Shown here piece after piece: positions 34,412-43,523 of a stretch of 64,000 bases of DNA (within the stretch, counting starts at the first letter, position 1; each line of letters starts with the position of its first letter). The position numbers were made by a program, and so were the translations under genes. The notes beneath the pieces are model-generated. The model was not told where the DNA came from and did not search any database. It worked only from the letters and a program-made list of their open reading frames with translations. The stretch comes from Blastococcus saxobsidens DD2. GTDB lineage: Bacteria > Actinomycetota > Actinomycetes > Mycobacteriales > Geodermatophilaceae. Location: contig NC_016943.1 of the NCBI RefSeq assembly GCF_000284015.1, positions 971,541 to 1,035,540 of the forward strand, in the 5' to 3' direction.

Positions 34412-36154
34412 TCAGCCCCCGACGGCCTCCCGCTCCCGCGCGGCGAGCTCCCGCTTGAGCACCTTGCCGGCCGCCGACACCGGGATCGCGTCGATGAACC
34501 GCACGTCCCGCAGCCGCTTGTACGGCGTCACCTTGTCGTTGACCGCGGCCATGACCGCCTCGGCGGTCAGCGCCGCGCCGTCGGCGTCGTCCTTGCGCAC
34601 CACGTAGGCCACCGGCAGCTCCCCGGCCTCCTCGTCCGGCCGGCCGACCACCGCCGCGCCGCCGACGCCGGGCACGCCGAACAGGATCTCCTCGAGCTCG
34701 CGCGGGAAGACGTTGTAGCCCTTGTAGAGCAGCATGTCCTTGGTGCGGTCGACGATCGACAGGTAGCCGTCCTCGTCGAGCACGCCCACGTCGCCCGAGT
34801 GGAACCAGCCGTCGGCGTCGATCGCGTCGGCCGTGGCCTCGGGCCGGTGCGCGTAGCCGCGCATCACCTGGGGGCCGCGGATGCAGATCTCGCCGCGCTC
34901 GCCGGTCGGCAGCGGATCGCCGCCGCCGATCGGGCGGATGGTGATCTCGGTGTCGAAGATCGGCACGCCCACCGTGCCCGGCTTCCGGATGCCCGACCGG
35001 AACGAGGGGCCGCCGGTGGCCATCATCGTCACCTCGGTGAGGCCGTAGCCCTCGCCGATCGTGGCGTTCGGCATGAGTCCGCGCATCTTCTCGATCAGCG
35101 ACACCGGCAGGGGGGCAGCGCCGCTGGACACGCCCCGGACGTGGGACAGATCGGCGTCGGCGAACCCGGGCACCTGCAGCAGGGCCACGAAGATCGGCGG
35201 CGCGCCACCGATCGAGGTGACCTCGTGCTTGATCATGTCCTCGACGTACTTCACCGGGTCGAACCGCATGTGGATGACGGTCATGGTGCCGCCCATCACC
35301 ATGCCGTTGAGGTAGCCGATGGCGCCCATCGCGTGGAACCACGGGGTGAGGTTGATGATGCGGGCCTCGCCGAGCCGGGTGGGGCACTCGTCCTCGCCCA
35401 GCTGCTGCTCCAGGGTCACGTCGCCGTGCTCGTCGAGCACCGGGAGCGAGCCCGACGTCCAGCAACCCGACTGCAGCACGTTGGTGACCACCTGGCGGTG
35501 CGGCAGCTCGACGCCCTTGCTGACGCCGGTCGTCCCGCCGGTGTAGGCCAGGTGCGCCAGGTCGGCGTGCACGTCGATGCCGGCGTCCAGGTGCCGGTCG
35601 GTGGGGTCGCCGGCGAGCAGTTCGGCGAGGTCGACGTCGCTGTCCTCCAGCCCGTCCAGACGCGCCGCAAAGTCGAGGACGTGCGCCTGCCCGGTGACGA
35701 CGACGGTCTGCACCGGGGTCTGGGCCAGCGCGCCGCGGACGAAGGGCAGCACCTGGTCCCAGGTGACGAGGACCTTCGCGCCCGCGTCGGAGAGCTGGGC
35801 GGCCAGGTCGGCCGCCGGGAGGAGCGGGTTGGTGGGGGAGAAGGTGGCGCCGGCCAGCATGATCCCGTAGTAGAGCGACGGGTACTGGCGGCAGTTGGGG
35901 ATGTGCACGGCGACGACGTCGCCCCGCCCGATGCCGTGGCCGGCCAGCCACCCGGCCACCGCGTGCGCCCGGGCGCCCATCTCGGTGAAGGTCAGCGGTA
36001 CGTCGTGGTCGAGGAACGCCGTCCGGTCACCCCACCGGCGCACGGCCGCCCGCAGGATCGATCCCACCGGGACCTGCGGGTAGTCCAGTGACCGGGGCAG
36101 CCCCGGCGGCCAGCTTGCCGTCGTGGGTGCCGGGGCGGACTGCACGGTGGTCAT
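34412..36154 (-). CDS. Long-chain fatty acyl-CoA synthetase-like AMP-forming ligase
   Basis: 580 residues from ATG 36154 behind GAGAGGAAA. ANL-superfamily motifs: the P-loop LAYTGGTTGVSKGVELPH, GEGYGLTEVTMMATGG, the ITIRPIGG... GERGEICIRGPQVMRGYAHRPEATADAIDADGWFHSGDVG stretch, IVDRTKDMLLYKGYNVFPRELEEIL and the catalytic Lys in SAAGKVLKREL. It activates a fatty or other carboxylic acid to acyl-AMP and then acyl-CoA. The gene is divergent from a patatin-type phospholipase, which could supply free fatty acids. Substrate chain length is not shown. Confidence 0.88.
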   Translation of the reverse strand: MTTVQSAPAPTTASWPPGLPRSLDYPQVPVGSILRAAVRRWGDRTAFLDHDVPLTFTEMGARAHAVAGWLAGHGIGRGDVVAVHIPNCRQYPSLYYGIMLAGATFSPTNPLLPAADLAAQLSDAGAKVLVTWDQVLPFVRGALAQTPVQTVVVTGQAHVLDFAARLDGLEDSDVDLAELLAGDPTDRHLDAGIDVHADLAHLAYTGGTTGVSKGVELPHRQVVTNVLQSGCWTSGSLPVLDEHGDVTLEQQLGEDECPTRLGEARIINLTPWFHAMGAIGYLNGMVMGGTMTVIHMRFDPVKYVEDMIKHEVTSIGGAPPIFVALLQVPGFADADLSHVRGVSSGAAPLPVSLIEKMRGLMPNATIGEGYGLTEVTMMATGGPSFRSGIRKPGTVGVPIFDTEITIRPIGGGDPLPTGERGEICIRGPQVMRGYAHRPEATADAIDADGWFHSGDVGVLDEDGYLSIVDRTKDMLLYKGYNVFPRELEEILFGVPGVGGAAVVGRPDEEAGELPVAYVVRKDDADGAALTAEAVMAAVNDKVTPYKRLRDVRFIDAIPVSAAGKVLKRELAAREREAVGG

Positions 36155-36236
36155 GCGTTTCCTCTCGTCGGTGACCTCGAGCCATAGGGTGGCCCAGCTC
36201 ACAGCCCCTGTCGAGGGGTCTGTGAGGATGGGTGTC

Positions 36237-37088
36237 ATGAGCAACCAGCGCACCGCTCTCGTCCTGGGCGGCGGGGGCATCACCGGTATCGCGTGGGAGA
36301 TCGGCGTGCTCGCCGGGCTGGCGGAGGCGGGAGTCGACCTCGGCACGGCCGACCTCGTCGTCGGCACGTCGGTCGGGTCCGTCGTCGGGGCGCAGCTCAC
36401 CGGCGGCGCCACGCTGGAGGAGATGTACGCCCGCCAGCTCGAGCCGCCGACGCAGGAGAAGGTCGCGCGGATGACCCGCAGCAACCTGGCGCGGTACGCC
36501 TGGGCGATGCTGGTCAGCCGGGGCCGGGACGTGGAGTTCCGCCGCCGGGTGGGGGCGCTGGCGCTGGCCGCGGAGGCGGCCGGGCTCACCCCGACCGAGC
36601 AGGAGCGGCTGGAGGTCATCGGCTCGCGGCTGGTCGCCCGCGAGTGGCCCGACCGCGCACTGACGATCACCGCGATCGACGCCGCCACCGGAGAGTTCCA
36701 CCCCTTCGACCGGGAGTCCGGCGTCCCGCTGCTGCAGGCGGTGGCCGCCAGCTGCGCGGTGCCCGGCGTCTATCCGCCGGTCACCATCGACGGCCACCGG
36801 TACGTCGACGGCGGCATGCGCTCTGCGGCCAACGCCGACCTCGCGCAGGGGTACGACCGGCTCGTCGTCCTCGCGCCCATCCCGCGCGGCGTCGGGCCGA
36901 TGGCGAGCGTCGACGCCCAGGTCAGCGGCATGCTGGCGCGGGTCGCCGTGGTCGCCCCGGACGAGGGCAGCCGGACGGCGATCGGCCGCAACGTCCTCGA
37001 CCCGGCGGCCCGGGAACCCGCTGCGCGGGCCGGCCGCACGCAGGCGGCGACGGTCGCGCAGCGGGTTGCCGAGGTCTGGACCGGCTGA
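36237..37088 (+). CDS. Patatin-like phospholipase
   Basis: 283 residues from ATG 36237 (GAGGATGG upstream; ATG 36228 is too close to its signal). The oxyanion loop GGGGITGIAWEIGVLAGL, the nucleophile elbow VGTSVGS (G-x-S-x-G) and the catalytic Asp in YVDGGMRSAAN form the Ser-Asp dyad of patatin hydrolases. It would release fatty acids from phospholipids or acyl-lipids. It has no signal peptide, so it probably acts in the cytoplasm or at the membrane. It is divergent from an acyl-CoA synthetase gene, a logical next step. Confidence 0.9.
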   Translation: MSNQRTALVLGGGGITGIAWEIGVLAGLAEAGVDLGTADLVVGTSVGSVVGAQLTGGATLEEMYARQLEPPTQEKVARMTRSNLARYAWAMLVSRGRDVEFRRRVGALALAAEAAGLTPTEQERLEVIGSRLVAREWPDRALTITAIDAATGEFHPFDRESGVPLLQAVAASCAVPGVYPPVTIDGHRYVDGGMRSAANADLAQGYDRLVVLAPIPRGVGPMASVDAQVSGMLARVAVVAPDEGSRTAIGRNVLDPAAREPAARAGRTQAATVAQRVAEVWTG

Positions 37089-37120
37089 CCGGCCGTCGTC
37101 CCTCGGGGAGCGGGTCAGCC
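37083..37120. terminator. Short bidirectional hairpin between convergent genes
   Basis: Arms 37083-37090 and 37113-37120 (GGCTGACC / GGTCAGCC) enclose 22 bases and overlap the ends of both converging genes. Confidence 0.4.
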
Positions 37121-37759
37121 GCGGCGCCAGAGCCAGATGCCGACCCCGGCGAACCAGAAGGCCATCAGGTAGGTCACCGCCCACCCCACCGGCGGGAGCG
37201 CCAGGCCGAGGGCGAACACCGCGCTGACACCGACCAGCACCCGGGAGGCCCGGGCGGTCCACGCGGCGACCGCGACCGCGACGAGGAAACCGAGGCCCAC
37301 CCAGGCGGCCATCGGGTGGGCCAGGTTCATCACCAGCAGGGCGAACTCCGCTCCGGTCGGCGTCACCCCGTCGCCGAAGGTCAGCGTGCCGACGGCCACC
37401 GCCGCGGCCGGAGCCGCCGTCGCCACGGTCATCAGCAGCACGTGCCCGGCACCGAGCAGCGGCAGCAACCGGACGGCGGCGCCGTCCCGCTGGTGGGCCA
37501 GGTGCACGGCCAGCCGCCCGGCGACGGCGATGGCCAGGAGCGCGTAGAGGCCCACGAGCACCGCCGCGAGGGTCACGTCGGCGCCCGCCAGGGCGGACGC
37601 CGCCTCGGCGGGTGTGGCGGCGCCGCCCATCGGGTCGCCGAACACGACGGCGGCGGCCGCGAACGCGAGCAGCGCGCCGACGCCGGCGAGCGCGGGCAGG
37701 GGGCTGCGCCGGTCGGAGGCGCGGGGCGCCGAGACGCCGGAGCTCGTGGTGGTGGTCAT
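37115..37759 (-). CDS. Multi-pass membrane protein of unknown function (beside a two-component system)
   Basis: 214 residues from ATG 37759 behind GAGGAGG. The product begins MTTTTSSGVSAPRASDRR, then has about six membrane helices (ALAGVGALLAFAAAAVVFG, VTLAAVLVGLYALLAIAVAG, LLPLLGAGHVLLMTVATAAPAAAVAVG and so on) and ends WFAGVGIWLWRRG. No family is recognised. It is divergent from the kinase gene at 37952, and it resembles in size, topology and Thr-rich start the protein at 48241-48885, also near a NarL-type system. It may be a target of the neighbouring regulator. Confidence 0.65.
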   Translation of the reverse strand: MTTTTSSGVSAPRASDRRSPLPALAGVGALLAFAAAAVVFGDPMGGAATPAEAASALAGADVTLAAVLVGLYALLAIAVAGRLAVHLAHQRDGAAVRLLPLLGAGHVLLMTVATAAPAAAVAVGTLTFGDGVTPTGAEFALLVMNLAHPMAAWVGLGFLVAVAVAAWTARASRVLVGVSAVFALGLALPPVGWAVTYLMAFWFAGVGIWLWRRG

Positions 37760-37939
37760 GACGTGTCCTCCTCGGGCCGGCGCGCCCTTCGCGCCGGGCA
37801 CCGCCCAGGCAACCGCCGGATCGGCCCCGGGTCGTCTGCCGAGCGACCGAGATGACGACGGAACCGCTGCGGACCGCATCTCCCGCACGGCAGACGCGGG
37901 ATCGCTCGCGAGGCAGATCCGTACCGGTGCCCGCGGTCC

Positions 37940-37945
37940 TACGCT
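37940..37945 (+). promoter_or_regulatory. -10 box (TACGCT) of the kinase gene 37952, leaderless
   Basis: TACGCT ends 6 bases before the ATG at 37952. Confidence 0.45.
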
Positions 37946-37951
37946 GCGGCC

Positions 37952-39139
37952 ATGTCCGGAGCCGGAGCCCGCTGGCGAGGCCTGCCGCTGTGGGCGCGCG
38001 ACGGGCTGCTGGCCGTGGCGCTCACGCTCGCCGGCCAGGCCGAGCTGCTGCTCGCCGACGGCCCGGTCGCGCGGCTGCCCTGGCAGATGGCGGCCTTCGC
38101 CGTGATGACCGGCAGCCTGGTCCTCCGCCGGCTGCGCCCGCTGACCGCGGCCGTCGCCGTCGCCGCCGGACTGGCGTTCCAGACCGTCCTCGGCAACGCG
38201 CCCGCGGTATCGGGCTTCGTCGCCGTCCTGGTGGTCACCTACTCGGTCGCCCAGTACGCGGACCGGCGGCGGGATGCCCTGGCCGGCCTGGTGGCGGTGC
38301 TCGTGGCGATCGAGCTGTACGCCTTCGTCGGCGACGACGTCCGCGTCGCCGACGAGATCGCCAACGCGGCGATCCCGATCGTGGTCTGGGTCTTCGCCCG
38401 GCTGGCCCGGGAGCGCCTCGACCGGGCGGTGGCCGCCGAGCGCGAGGTCATGGCGGCCCGCGAGCGCGCCCGGGAGGAGGAGCTCGCGCGGGCGTCGGCG
38501 CTCGCGGCCGAACGCCGGCGGATCGCCCGGGAGATGCACGACGTCGTCGGCCACGCGGTGACGCTGATGCTGCTGCACGCCGACGCCGCGCAGGCGGGCC
38601 TCGGTGGACGGGAGCCCGCCACGGTGCGGGCGCTGGACGTCGTGCTCGCCTCCGGCCGGGCGGCGCTGGACGACCTGCGGCGGCTGCTCCGGGTGCTGCG
38701 CGACGACACCGGCGGTGGGCCCGCGGACGGGCGGCCCGGCTCGCTCGCCGCCGTCGAGGAGCTGGTGGCGGCGGCGAGGTCGGCCGGACACCCGGCCGTG
38801 CTGGCGGTGGACGGCTGCCCCCGCCCCCTGCCGGCAGCCGTGGAGGCGACCGCCTACCGCATCGTGCAGGAGTCGGTCACCAACGCCATGCGGCACGCAC
38901 CGGGTGCCCGGATCGACGTCCGGGTGCACTACGCCGACCAGGCCCTGGAGGTGGAGATCGCCGACGACGGCGGGGTCGCACCGACCCCGCGGACGGGCGC
39001 AGGCTTCGGCCTGGCCGGCATCCGGGAACGGGTCGCGCTGTTCGACGGCCGCGTGGAGGCCGGCCCGCGGGACGACGGCCGGGGCTGGCGCACCCGTGCC
39101 GTCCTGCCGGTCCCCGCCACGGAGCACGCGCCGGCATGA
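37952..39139 (+). CDS. NarL-type sensor histidine kinase
   Basis: 395 residues. Four to five N-terminal membrane helices (about residues 15-145), a coiled, charged linker (REVMAARERAREEELARASALAAERR) and the HisKA_3 box RIAREMHDVVGHAVTLMLLHA carrying the phospho-His. The ATPase domain is complete: ATAYRIVQESVTNAMRHAPGARIDV (N-box), IADDGG and GFGLAGIRERVALFDG. It phosphorylates the regulator whose ATG overlaps its stop. The sensed signal is unknown; most of the protein's sensor part lies in the membrane. Confidence 0.9.
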   Translation: MSGAGARWRGLPLWARDGLLAVALTLAGQAELLLADGPVARLPWQMAAFAVMTGSLVLRRLRPLTAAVAVAAGLAFQTVLGNAPAVSGFVAVLVVTYSVAQYADRRRDALAGLVAVLVAIELYAFVGDDVRVADEIANAAIPIVVWVFARLARERLDRAVAAEREVMAARERAREEELARASALAAERRRIAREMHDVVGHAVTLMLLHADAAQAGLGGREPATVRALDVVLASGRAALDDLRRLLRVLRDDTGGGPADGRPGSLAAVEELVAAARSAGHPAVLAVDGCPRPLPAAVEATAYRIVQESVTNAMRHAPGARIDVRVHYADQALEVEIADDGGVAPTPRTGAGFGLAGIRERVALFDGRVEAGPRDDGRGWRTRAVLPVPATEHAPA

Positions 39140-39801
39140 CCGTGCGCGTCCTGCTGGCCGACGACGAGGCGCTGGTCCGGGCCGGGCTGCGGATGATCCT
39201 GGAGGCCGAGGCCGACCTGGAGGTGGTCGGCGAGTCCGCCGACGGCGTCGAGGCGGTGGCCCTGTGCCGGCAACTGCGCCCGGACGTGGCGCTGGTCGAC
39301 ATCCGGATGCCGCGGCTGGACGGCATCCAGGCCGCCCGGCGGATCACGGCCGAGCCCGGGAACGGCACCGCCGTCGTCATGCTGACGACCTTCGACGCCG
39401 ACGAGCACCTGGTCGAGGCGATCCGGGCCGGTGCCACCGGCTTCCTGCTCAAGTCGATGCCGCGCGAGCAGCTGGTCACCGCCGTCCGGTCGGCGGTGAG
39501 CGGCGACTCGCTGCTCGCTCCCGCGCTGCTGCGCCGGCTGCTCGACGACTTCGTCGGCCGCGCCGGGACGACGCCGGCCGCCGCTCCCGGGCTCGTCCTG
39601 CTGACGCCGCGCGAGGAGGAGGTGCTGCGGCTGGTCGCGCGCGGCCTGTCGAACGCCGAGATCGCCGCCGCCCTCGTGCTCGGCGAGGGCACGGTGAAGA
39701 CGCACGTCGCCCGGGTGCTGGCGAAGCTGGGTGTGCGGGACCGGGTGCAGGCGGTGGTGCTGGCCTACGAGTCCGGCCTGGTGCGACCGGGCTCGCCCTG
39801 A
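39136..39801 (+). CDS. NarL/FixJ-family response regulator
   Basis: 221 residues, ATG overlapping the kinase stop. Receiver: LLADDEALVRAGLRMIL, phospho-Asp in ALVDIRMPRLDG, LTTFDADEHLVEAIRAGATGFLLKS with the conserved Lys. LuxR-type DNA-binding domain: LTPREEEVLRLVARGLSNAEIAAALVLGEGTVKTHVARVLAKLGVRDRVQAV. It is the DNA-binding partner of the 37952 kinase. An inverted repeat follows and may end the transcript. Confidence 0.92.
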   Translation: MTVRVLLADDEALVRAGLRMILEAEADLEVVGESADGVEAVALCRQLRPDVALVDIRMPRLDGIQAARRITAEPGNGTAVVMLTTFDADEHLVEAIRAGATGFLLKSMPREQLVTAVRSAVSGDSLLAPALLRRLLDDFVGRAGTTPAAAPGLVLLTPREEEVLRLVARGLSNAEIAAALVLGEGTVKTHVARVLAKLGVRDRVQAVVLAYESGLVRPGSP

Positions 39802-39811
39802 CCTGAGGCGT

Positions 39812-39873
39812 GACGGTGTGCGCCGATGCGCAGTTCCCCGGGGGGCGGTTGCTGCACATCCGCGCACACCGTC
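39812..39873. repeat. Intergenic inverted repeat, family member 2
   Basis: Arms 39812-39833 and 39852-39873 (22 bases, 20 matching) read GACGGTGTGCGC...GCAG and its complement, with an 18-base loop. It lies between converging genes and so probably terminates from both sides. Related to 16153-16211 and 52791-52852. Confidence 0.75.
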
Positions 39874-39889
39874 GCCCGGCAGCCGCAGC

Positions 39890-41461
39890 TCACACCGCCG
39901 GCTCGGCGACCAGCGAGCCGGCCGAGTGCTCCTGGCGGAGCGCGGTCTTGAGCACCTTGCCGCTCGGGTTGCGAGGCAGGGCCCCGACCACCGAGTACTC
40001 GCGCGGGTTCTTGTAGCGGGCCAGCTTCTCCCGGCAGTACGCCGCCAGCTCCTCCGGCGTCGGCGGGTCGGCTGGGTCGCGCGGGGCGACGACGGCCAAC
40101 GGCGCCTCGCCGTAGCGGGTGTCGGGGACGCCGATCAGCGCCACCTCGCCGACCTTCGGGTGCGCGGCGAGGACGTTCTCCACCTCGGCGCAGTAGATGT
40201 TCTCGCCGCCGGAGATGATCATGTCCTTCTTGCGGTCGACGACGTAGAAGTAGCCGTCCTCGTCCTGGCGGACCAGGTCGCCGGAGTGGAACCAGCCACC
40301 TGCAAAGGCGATCGACGTTTCCTCCGGTTTGCTCCAGTACTCCTTCATCACCATCGGGCTGCGGTAGACGATCTCGCCCACCTCGCCCGGCGGGACGTCG
40401 TCCATCGCGTCGTCGACCACGCGCACCTCGACGTTGAGGATCGGGGTGCCCACCGAGCCGATCTTGCGCACGGAGTCCTCCCCGCGCAGGAGGCAGGTGA
40501 CCGGGCTGCACTCCGTCTGCCCGAACGCGGTGACCACCTCCGCCTGCGGGAACGCGTCGATCAGCGCGCGCAGCAGCGTGGTGGAGGCCGGCGCCGCCCC
40601 CCAGGAGACCCGGCGCAGGTGCGAGAGGTCGCGGGCGGCGAGGTCGGGCACGGCGAGGACCGCGGCCCACATGGCCGGCACGAGGAAGATGCTGGAGACC
40701 TGCTCCCGCTCCATCATGTCGAGGGTCGCGGCCGGGTCGAAGGCGCCCGACCGCAGGATCACGTTGGTCCCGCCGAGCAGCAGCGGCGGCAGCCCGCCCG
40801 CCAGGCCGGCGATGTGGAACAGCGGCGCCCCCGGCACGCCGACCCGGTCGTCGGGGTCCCAGCCGAGCGTGGTGATCTGGCTGAACGTGTGCATCAGCAG
40901 GTTGCGATGGGTGAGCACCGCGCCCTTGGGGCGGCCGGTGGTCCCGGAGGTGTACATGATGAACGCCGGCTCGTCCTCGTCGACGACGACGTCGAGCGGC
41001 TCGTCCCCGGCCGCGGCGAGCGCCTGCTCGTAGTCCTCGCCGATGACCAGCGTGGTCGTGATCGACGGGACCTGCTCCCGGGCCTTCGCGGCGACCTCGG
41101 CCAGCGGGGCGTCGACGACCAGCGCGACGGCGCCGGAGTCGGCGAGCACGTAGGTGACCTCGTCGGCCACCAGCCGGAAGTTGACCGGGACGACGATCGC
41201 GCCGAGCCGGACGCCGGCCAGGTACGCCTCCCACGTCTCCATGCCGTTGAGCGCGAGCACGGCGACGCGGTCGCCGGTCCCGACGCCCCGCGCGCGCAGC
41301 GCCCGGGCCAGTCGGGTGACCCGGGCGTCGAGCTGGGCGTAGCTGCGCCCCGTCCCCTCGAAGCGCAGCGCGGCGGCGTCGGGCCGCGTGCGGCTCCACC
41401 GGGCCAACTGGTCGCTCATGGTCATGCCCCGGCCGCGCAGGACGGGGATCTCGGTGCTCAT
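39890..41461 (-). CDS. Acyl-CoA synthetase (AMP-forming ligase), FadD-like
   Basis: 523 residues from ATG 41461 behind GAGGAG. ANL motifs: FIMYTSGTTGRPKGAVLTHRN (P-loop), TAFGQTECSPVTC, GWFHSGDLVRQDEDGYFYVVDRKKDMIISGGENIYCAEVENVL and the C-terminal Lys in NPSGKVLKTAL. It makes acyl-CoA from an acid, ATP and CoA. The gene lies next to a TetR gene and facing two acyl-CoA dehydrogenases and an enoyl-CoA hydratase, which together would form a beta-oxidation module. The acid could be a fatty or a cyclic side-chain acid. Confidence 0.88.
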   Translation of the reverse strand: MSTEIPVLRGRGMTMSDQLARWSRTRPDAAALRFEGTGRSYAQLDARVTRLARALRARGVGTGDRVAVLALNGMETWEAYLAGVRLGAIVVPVNFRLVADEVTYVLADSGAVALVVDAPLAEVAAKAREQVPSITTTLVIGEDYEQALAAAGDEPLDVVVDEDEPAFIMYTSGTTGRPKGAVLTHRNLLMHTFSQITTLGWDPDDRVGVPGAPLFHIAGLAGGLPPLLLGGTNVILRSGAFDPAATLDMMEREQVSSIFLVPAMWAAVLAVPDLAARDLSHLRRVSWGAAPASTTLLRALIDAFPQAEVVTAFGQTECSPVTCLLRGEDSVRKIGSVGTPILNVEVRVVDDAMDDVPPGEVGEIVYRSPMVMKEYWSKPEETSIAFAGGWFHSGDLVRQDEDGYFYVVDRKKDMIISGGENIYCAEVENVLAAHPKVGEVALIGVPDTRYGEAPLAVVAPRDPADPPTPEELAAYCREKLARYKNPREYSVVGALPRNPSGKVLKTALRQEHSAGSLVAEPAV

Positions 41462-41526
41462 GGGTGCTCCTCGGGCGACCGGCGAAGGTGTGACCTGCGT
41501 CATGCTCGCGGCCCCCGGGGTGGCGG

Positions 41527-42180
41527 TCAACCCTGACTGTCGAGGGCGAGCATCCGGGCGGCGACCCGCTTCCAGAGCCCGAGGTGCGGGTCGGTGGCGG
41601 CCGGGCGGTCCTCGAAGGCGTAGACCAGCGCCACGCCGCGCATGCTCGTGAACAGCAGCTCGGTCAGGTCGGCGTAGCCGGGTGCGCCGGCGATCTCCGG
41701 CCCCCAGATCTCGTCGGCCACCGCCGCGATGGCCGCCCGCAGCCGGCGTTCCTCCCCGCGCAGCGCCGTCCGCAGGTCGGGGTCGGTCCGGGCCGCCGTC
41801 CACAGCTCCATCGCCGCCCAGAAGGGCGGCTCCTGGAACGTCGTCCACATCAGGTCGACCGCCCGGTCGACCCGCTCCCGGCCGGTCGGCTCGTCGTGCA
41901 TGAGGGTCGCGGCGCGGCGGCGGACCTCCGAGAGCTGCGTCGTCGACAGGTGCGCGGTCGCAGCCACCAGGAGCTCGGCGCGGGAGGGGAAGTGGTGCAG
42001 CAGCCGGCCGCGGGACACCCCGGCCCGGGCCTGGACGGCGAGCGTCGAGGCGGCCGCGTACCCGTCCTCCACCAGGCAGGCGACCGCCGCGTCCAGGATC
42101 AGCAGCCGGCTGTCGGCGGTCTTCTCCGAGCGCGAGCGGGCACGCGCGGCGCCGCCGGGCGAGGCGGGCTCGACGACCAT
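41527..42180 (-). CDS. TetR-family transcriptional regulator (fatty-acid/acyl-CoA type context)
   Basis: 217 residues from ATG 42180. The N-terminal helix-turn-helix is SRLLILDAAVACLVEDGYAAASTLAVQARAGVSRGRLLHHFPSRAELLVAA, followed by a helical ligand-binding domain. The gene stands between the acyl-CoA synthetase on one side (65 bases) and the divergent acyl-CoA dehydrogenase on the other, so it probably represses both sides, with an acyl-CoA as inducer. The start is preceded by a TACGCT box 7 bases away, suggesting a leaderless message. Confidence 0.87.
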   Translation of the reverse strand: MVVEPASPGGAARARSRSEKTADSRLLILDAAVACLVEDGYAAASTLAVQARAGVSRGRLLHHFPSRAELLVAATAHLSTTQLSEVRRRAATLMHDEPTGRERVDRAVDLMWTTFQEPPFWAAMELWTAARTDPDLRTALRGEERRLRAAIAAVADEIWGPEIAGAPGYADLTELLFTSMRGVALVYAFEDRPAATDPHLGLWKRVAARMLALDSQG

Positions 42181-42187
42181 CCGCCGG

Positions 42188-42193
42188 AGCGTA
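42188..42193 (-). promoter_or_regulatory. -10 box (TACGCT) of the TetR gene, leaderless
   Basis: On the reverse strand TACGCT ends 7 bases before the ATG at 42180, within the region shared with the divergent acyl-CoA dehydrogenase gene. Confidence 0.45.
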
Positions 42194-42287
42194 GGGCGAC
42201 TGCGGCCCCGGCGACAGTCATCGTTGACCGTTTCGGGTGACCGGTGTCACGCTGCGCGCGTCCGCTCATCGACGAGAGGTGCCGCCC

Positions 42288-43523
42288 GTGGACTTCGACG
42301 ACAGCCCGGACGAGGCCGCCTACCGCGCCCGCGTCCGCGACCTCCTCGAGCAGCACGCCGATGAGCTGCTCCACCTGGCCCCGGGCCAGGAGGGGGTGGA
42401 CGCGCGCCGACAGGAGCCCGAGATGCGCCGCACCCAGCGGGTGCTCGCCGAGGCCGGGCTGGTCGGGGTCACGTGGCCACGCGAGTACGGCGGGCAGGGC
42501 GGCACGCTCGTGCAGCAGGCGATCATCGCCCAGGAGCTGGCCCGCGCCCGGGTGCCCGGGCTGATCAACCACATCGGCATCGGCATGTGCGGGCCGACCG
42601 TCATCGCGCACGGCAGCCAGGACCAGCGCGACCGCTACCTGGCCCGGCTGCTGCGGGCCGACGACGTCTGGTGCCAGCTGTTCAGCGAACCGGCGTCGGG
42701 CTCCGACCTGGCCGCGCTGCGCACCACCGCCGTCCGCGACGGCGACGAGTGGGTGGTGAACGGCCAGAAGGTGTGGACGACGCTGGCGCACGTCGCCGAC
42801 CACGGCATCCTGCTCACCCGCACCGACCCCGAGCGGCCCAAGCACGCCGGCCTGACGATGTTCGTCGTCGACATGCACGCCCCCGGCGTGACCGTGCGGC
42901 CGCTGCGCCAGATGGGCGGGCAGGCCGACTTCAACGAGGTCTTCTTCGACGACGTCCGCATCCCCGACAGCGAACGGCTGGGGGAGCCCGGCGAGGGCTG
43001 GCGGGTCGCGCTCACCACGCTGATGAACGAGCGGGTCGCCATCGGCGGCGCCGGCGGTGACATCGGGCTGCCGGTCGAGGCCCTCGTGGCGCACGCGCGG
43101 GACCGGCTGCCGGAGCTCGCCGCCGACCGTCAGGTGCTGGCCCGGCAGGCCGTGGGCCGGGCCGTGGTGGCGGCGCTCGCTGCCCGCTACACCGGCTACC
43201 GGCGGCTGACGGTGCTCAGCCAGAACGGGATACCGGGACCCGAGGCCAGTGCCGGCAAGCTCGCCGCCACGGAGGCCGCGCGGCTGGTCTCCGATGCCGG
43301 CGTCCGGCTGCTCGGCGACGAGGCGGTCTATGCCGCCACCTCCGACGGCGACGACCGCTGGCCGCGCACCCAGGCGTGGATCCCCGGGATCGCCATCGCC
43401 GGCGGCACCGACCAGGTGCTGCGCAACATCCTCGGCGAGCGGGTGCTCGGGCTGCCGCCGGAGCCGCGCAGCGACAAGACCGCTGCATTCTCGGCCGGCC
43501 GGCCCGCGGGAGGACGGCGATGA
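42288..43523 (+). CDS. Acyl-CoA dehydrogenase (larger subunit-type)
   Basis: 411 residues from GTG 42288 (GAGAGG upstream; GTG 42279 possible). N-terminal helical domain, then the FAD-binding strand pattern VWCQLFSEPASGSDLAALRTTAVRDGDEWVVNGQKVWTT, a middle beta domain, and the C-terminal QAWIPGIAIAGGTDQVLRNILGERVLGLP. The position where the medium-chain enzyme has its catalytic Glu reads Gly-Gly, as in many actinobacterial FadE proteins. It oxidises acyl-CoA to enoyl-CoA with FAD. The stop overlaps the second dehydrogenase, suggesting a heteromeric pair. Confidence 0.9.
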   Translation: MDFDDSPDEAAYRARVRDLLEQHADELLHLAPGQEGVDARRQEPEMRRTQRVLAEAGLVGVTWPREYGGQGGTLVQQAIIAQELARARVPGLINHIGIGMCGPTVIAHGSQDQRDRYLARLLRADDVWCQLFSEPASGSDLAALRTTAVRDGDEWVVNGQKVWTTLAHVADHGILLTRTDPERPKHAGLTMFVVDMHAPGVTVRPLRQMGGQADFNEVFFDDVRIPDSERLGEPGEGWRVALTTLMNERVAIGGAGGDIGLPVEALVAHARDRLPELAADRQVLARQAVGRAVVAALAARYTGYRRLTVLSQNGIPGPEASAGKLAATEAARLVSDAGVRLLGDEAVYAATSDGDDRWPRTQAWIPGIAIAGGTDQVLRNILGERVLGLPPEPRSDKTAAFSAGRPAGGRR